64,000 nucleotides of DNA from Streptomyces sp. SAI-127 (lineage in GTDB: Bacteria > Actinomycetota > Actinomycetes > Streptomycetales > Streptomycetaceae): positions 7,150,501 through 7,214,500 of the forward strand of contig NZ_JARXYJ010000001.1 in NCBI RefSeq assembly GCF_029894425.1, written 5' to 3'. Position 1 is the first letter of the stretch. Every line of letters begins with the position of its first letter. This document shows, one piece after another, positions 60,979 through 64,000 of the stretch. A program made the translations under genes and the position numbers. The notes beneath the pieces are model-generated. The model was not told the DNA's origin. It saw only the letters and a list, made by a program, of their open reading frames with translations, and made no database searches.

Positions 60979-61153
60979 GCGTACCTCCTGAGGGGCTTCC
61001 TGAGATCGGTACGGCGAGATGTACCCGTTCGACTCAACCGCAACAAGAGGGAGTTCGTGGCGCGGATGCCACGGATGGCGCAACTCGGGTGCCCGGACGG
61101 GGCATGCTGAGTGCGGCGGAAGCGGGCGGCGAGCGAGTCCACAGGAGAGGCCC

Positions 61154-62017
61154 ATGGCGACGATCCCTTCGCTCCCCAGCAGGGACGAAGTACTGCGCAT
61201 GGCACGGAACACCACCGACATCACCGGCCAGCTCCTGGACACGGCCCAGAACATCACCAGGATCGCGATCAACACCTTCGACCCCAGGGACGGTTCGGGC
61301 CCGGAGGTGCTGCGTGTCCTGCGCGAGACGACGGCGGAACTGGCCGAGGCGAGCGCGTCCCCGCAGGCCCAGGAGGCGTTCTACCGGATCGTCGACACCC
61401 TCACCCGGCTCGGCACCACCGGCGCCCCGCTGGCCGTGCACCCGGTGAGCGAACCGGCGCGGGCGCTGCTGGCGGCGCTGGGCGACAGTCTGCTGCCCGT
61501 CCTGGACGCGGTGGAGCCAGCGGTGGAGGAGTTCGCGACCGCGCTGGGCGAACTGGTCGAGGCGACCTCCCCGTTGCTCCCCGCGGCGGCCGGTCTGGCC
61601 GCGGGGACACTCCTGGCCCTGACTCCCCTGATCCGCTCGGCGACCGGGGTCCTGCGCGACTCGACGCCCGAACTCCGGCGGATAGCCGATGCGTTGACGG
61701 CGGCGCTGGCCCCGCTGCTGCCCTTGCAGGTGACCCTGGCCGAACGCGCGGCCGCCGCCGGTGCGGGGGCCGTACGGGCGACGCTCCCGCCCCTCGCCGA
61801 CCTCACCGAAGCGGCGGCGGCCACGGCGAAGGCGGCCCGGCCGGTGCTGATCGCCGGGGAGGAGCTGTTCGTGTCCGGACTGGAGCGGCTCCAGCCCGCG
61901 CTGATGGCCGCGGCCTCCCACGCGGGCAGCGTGGCACGGGCGGTGGCGGTCAGGGTGTCGGCGGCGGTGTCGCCGGCGGCGGAACAGGGGGTGGTGGTGG
62001 CCGTATCCCCGGCCTGA
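61154..62017 (+). CDS. Hypothetical Ala/Leu-rich helical protein
   Basis: 287 aa from ATG 61154, with ACAGGAGAGG upstream; the open frame to 61019 lacks a ribosome site. Almost wholly amphipathic helix (DTAQNITRIAINTF, ETTAELAEASASPQAQEAFY, EPAVEEFATALGELVEATSP), with one stronger hydrophobic patch near 145-160. No family recognised; phasin-like or apolipoprotein-like character is possible. It lies 24 bp before the EI24 gene and may be co-transcribed. Confidence 0.65.
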   Translation: MATIPSLPSRDEVLRMARNTTDITGQLLDTAQNITRIAINTFDPRDGSGPEVLRVLRETTAELAEASASPQAQEAFYRIVDTLTRLGTTGAPLAVHPVSEPARALLAALGDSLLPVLDAVEPAVEEFATALGELVEATSPLLPAAAGLAAGTLLALTPLIRSATGVLRDSTPELRRIADALTAALAPLLPLQVTLAERAAAAGAGAVRATLPPLADLTEAAAATAKAARPVLIAGEELFVSGLERLQPALMAAASHAGSVARAVAVRVSAAVSPAAEQGVVVAVSPA

Positions 62018-62041
62018 CGGGCACCCGATAGGGTTCGGGAC

Positions 62042-62854
62042 ATGCGTGATCTCGGGGCGGGCTTCCACTATCTCCTGAAGGGCCAGCGGTGGGTGGCCCG
62101 GCACGGCAAGCAGTACGGTTTCGGCCTGATCCCGGGCCTGATCACCCTGGTGCTGTATGTGGCGGCGCTGGTCGCCCTGGCCACCTGGGGCGAGGACTTC
62201 GTGTCCTGGGCGACGCCGTTCGCCGACGACTGGTCGAGCCCGTGGCAGGGCCTGTTCCGGGGCTTCCTCACGGTGGTCCTGTTCGCGCTGGCCCTTCTCC
62301 TCGCGGTCCTGACCTTCACGGCGGTCACCCTCCTGATAGGCCAGCCCTTCTACGAGAACCTCTCGGAGAAGGTCGACCGGGACGTCTCCCCGGACGGCAC
62401 GGCCCCCGAGTCCGGCCTCCCGCTCTGGCGCGAGCTGTGGATCTCGGCGAGGGACAGCCTCCGCATCGTCGTCCGGGCCGTCCTGTGGGCGGTCCTGCTC
62501 TTCGCCCTGGGGTTCATCCCCGTGGTCGGCCAGACCGTGGTCCCGGTGATCGGCTTCTTCGTGACGGGCTTCTTCCTCACCGAGGAGCTCACCGCGGTGG
62601 CCCTCCAGCGCCGAGGCGTCGACCTCCGGGCCCGCCTCACCCTCCTCCGCTCCCGCAAAACCCTCATCTGGGGCTTCGGCACCCCCCTGGCCCTGGCCTT
62701 CGTGGTCCCCTTCGTCGCGGTGTTCCTGATGCCGGGCGCGGTGGCGGGGGCGACGCTGATGGCACGGGAACTGCTGGGGGAGGAGACCCGGGACGGGGAG
62801 GACGAGTCGGACGAGGCCGACGAGGAGACGGTGTCCGATGGGCTCGCCACCTGA
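62042..62854 (+). CDS. EI24-domain membrane protein (CysZ-like)
   Basis: 270 aa. N-terminus DLGAGFHYLLKGQRWVARHG is the family opening, followed by four main hydrophobic segments (LIPGLITLVLYVAALVALA, GFLTVVLFALALLLAVLTF, VVLFALGFIPVVGQTVVPV-like, LALAFVVPFVAVFLMP). CysZ homologues carry sulfate, but here the substrate is unknown. Acidic C-terminal tail. The next gene starts 17 bp before its stop. Confidence 0.88.
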   Translation: MRDLGAGFHYLLKGQRWVARHGKQYGFGLIPGLITLVLYVAALVALATWGEDFVSWATPFADDWSSPWQGLFRGFLTVVLFALALLLAVLTFTAVTLLIGQPFYENLSEKVDRDVSPDGTAPESGLPLWRELWISARDSLRIVVRAVLWAVLLFALGFIPVVGQTVVPVIGFFVTGFFLTEELTAVALQRRGVDLRARLTLLRSRKTLIWGFGTPLALAFVVPFVAVFLMPGAVAGATLMARELLGEETRDGEDESDEADEETVSDGLAT

Positions 62855-63320
62855 GCCGACGGTCCGCCCGGCGACCGCCTCGGACGCGGACGCCGTCTTC
62901 CGGCTCCTCGCCGGCTTCGCGACCACCTACCGTCCCGACCCCGACCGCTTCACGACCGTCACCTTTCCCGAGGTGCTGCGGGCGGCCGCCGAAGGCCGTG
63001 CCGAGTTCCTGGTGGCGGAGCGGAACACCCAGGTGATCGGCTACGCCTACGCGGTCCGGATGCCGACCCTGTTCGCGGGCGGCACGCTCCTCGAACTCCT
63101 CGAACTCGCCGTGGCCACGCCCCTGCGCGGCCGCGGCACGGGCTCCCGGCTCGTCCGGGCCATGCAGGACCGCGCGCGGCACGCCCAGGACGTGGAGATG
63201 ACCGTACCGACGCGCAGGGCCGCCGACTTCTACCGCCGCCTGGGCTTCACCGAGACGGCGACCTACCTCAAGTGGCCTTCTCCACCGCCACCACCAGAAT
63301 CGCCCGGACCTGCGCGATGA
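62838..63320 (+). CDS. GNAT-family N-acetyltransferase
   Basis: 160 aa from ATG 62838, 17-bp overlap with the EI24 gene. Acetyl-CoA site in ELAVATPLRGRGTGSRLVRA, and the C-terminal AADFYRRLGFTETATYLKW. Substrate unknown. The Pro-rich last 12 residues overlap the 3' end of the converging gene by 53 bp. Confidence 0.9.
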   Translation: MGSPPEPTVRPATASDADAVFRLLAGFATTYRPDPDRFTTVTFPEVLRAAAEGRAEFLVAERNTQVIGYAYAVRMPTLFAGGTLLELLELAVATPLRGRGTGSRLVRAMQDRARHAQDVEMTVPTRRAADFYRRLGFTETATYLKWPSPPPPPESPGPAR

Positions 63321-64000
63321 TGTCCAGCCGGTTCTTCACGAACCCCGGATCGGTCACCGCCCCCGTCGCGGGATCCGTGTTTCCGGCCCCGAACTCCAGC
63401 ACAGGCGTGTGCACATGCCCACCCGGCAGCACGTCGTGCAGTCCGAGGCGGTCCCGCAGCAGCGTGACCCGGTAGGCGATCTCGTTGGAGAGATAGTTCC
63501 CGCCGCCCCCGGCCCGCGCAGTGGACCCCGCGGTCGGCCCGTCCGCCCGTACGACAGGCACGGTCCCGCCCGCCGGGATCTCGGTCACGCTCGTGTTGTC
63601 GTAGACGGGAAAACGCCCGGTGTCCGCGTCCACGATCGCCTTGTACGGCAGCGTCGTCGTCGTCCACTGCGGTTGCGAGGCCGGATCCCGAACCGGCACC
63701 ACCCCCGTCACCCCGACGTTGTCGTTGTCCGGAAAGCCGCCCCGCCAGGCCCCGTTGGTCCGCTCGACGTCGAACCGCCCCACCCGCCCCTGACTCACGG
63801 TCGTGAAGAGATCCACCTTCTTCAGATACGGCCGCAGCGCCCGCTCCACGGTCCGGTCCGTGAAGTCCTGCCACCGCACGGGAAAGACGACGGTCTCCAC
63901 CCGCGCAGGACCCTCCGCCGTCTCGATCACCGTCCCGTCGAGCGCGAGCGCACTCGCCCCCGACGGATTCGAGATCCGTATGTCCCGGTCCAGCGTGAAC
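63268..64000 (-). CDS. Pyroglutamyl-peptidase-like protein, C-terminal part (runs off the window)
   Basis: About 243 residues are visible; the frame remains open to base 64000, so the N-terminus lies outside. Phrases include YLSNEIAYRVTLLRDRL and PGGHVHTPVLEFG, resembling the pyroglutamyl peptidase I core near its catalytic His, followed by FVKNRLDIIAQVRAIL. Similar large Streptomyces proteins carry this annotation, but the catalytic Cys and Glu would be mostly outside or unclear here. It ends inside the opposing GNAT gene (53-bp overlap). Confidence 0.5.
   Translation of the reverse strand, partial: FTLDRDIRISNPSGASALALDGTVIETAEGPARVETVVFPVRWQDFTDRTVERALRPYLKKVDLFTTVSQGRVGRFDVERTNGAWRGGFPDNDNVGVTGVVPVRDPASQPQWTTTTLPYKAIVDADTGRFPVYDNTSVTEIPAGGTVPVVRADGPTAGSTARAGGGGNYLSNEIAYRVTLLRDRLGLHDVLPGGHVHTPVLEFGAGNTDPATGAVTDPGFVKNRLDIIAQVRAILVVAVEKAT

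Overview
The window reads as chromosome from a Streptomyces or a close relative. It is very GC-rich, and it uses GTG and TTG starts with AGGAGG-type ribosome sites and many ATGA/GTGA start-stop overlaps. Tat-exported enzymes, an ECF sigma/anti-sigma pair, and families typical of streptomycetes (SCO2400-like, MAB_1171c, DUF3068, MmyB-like regulators, EI24, DUF4360) point the same way. I saw no rRNA, tRNA, CRISPR array, insertion sequence or replication origin.

Layout. 0.1-2.7 kb: DUF3068 protein, a small membrane protein and a PucR regulator whose DNA-binding tail is put out of frame by an extra G. 2.7-4.4 kb: IclR regulator plus SMP-30 lactonase. 4.4-7.7 kb: minus-strand operon of ImmA/IrrE-like peptidase, MAB_1171c membrane protein and FAD epoxidase-like enzyme. 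7.8-13.9 kb: arabinan operon (binding protein, two permeases, GH43 arabinanase, GH51 arabinofuranosidase). 13.97-18.8 kb: Ser/Thr kinase fused to a GH114 domain, and a GH35 beta-galactosidase. 18.9-23.6 kb: Rrf2 regulator, then ECF sigma, anti-sigma, ABC ATPase and two membrane proteins. 23.8-30.6 kb: secreted DUF4360 and dioxygenase proteins, an SDR/deazaflavin/aldo-keto reductase operon with a divergent MmyB-like regulator, DUF1330 and small unknowns. 31.0-33.7 kb: type-VII-style HNH toxin module with SUKH immunity genes. 33.7-34.6 kb: a scar joining two broken genes. 34.6-37.1 kb: two more GH43 enzymes. 37.1-38.8 kb: aminotransferase with a repetitive tail. 38.9-47.5 kb: aldose epimerase, ChvE/GguAB-type transporter, a TIM-barrel protein, Zn alcohol dehydrogenase and acid-sugar dehydratase. 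47.5-53.8 kb: LacI regulator and a YtfQRT/YjfF-type furanose transporter. 53.9-64 kb: mostly housekeeping and stress genes (SCO2400-like, MarR, CurA-like reductase, Ohr, serine hydrolase, M14 carboxypeptidase, EI24, GNAT, and the end of a pyroglutamyl-peptidase-like gene).

The unifying theme is plant arabinan/galactan use. Secreted GH43 and GH35 enzymes would release oligosaccharides and sugars. The three transporters would import them and the GH51 enzyme would finish the job in the cytoplasm. A lactonase, dehydrogenase and dehydratase suggest an oxidative acid-sugar branch. Four promoters tens of kb apart (upstream of the IclR gene, the arabinan operon, the 34.7-kb arabinanase and the dehydratase) share one 67-bp design. 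Each has a sigma-70-like promoter followed by two 16-bp palindromes (consensus GTTCGAAATTTCGAAC) spaced exactly 19 bp apart. One of the four lies in front of the iclR gene, so I infer an IclR-controlled regulon binding the scattered loci together. This is the strongest new observation in the window. The kinase-GH114 fusion and the split toxin module come next.
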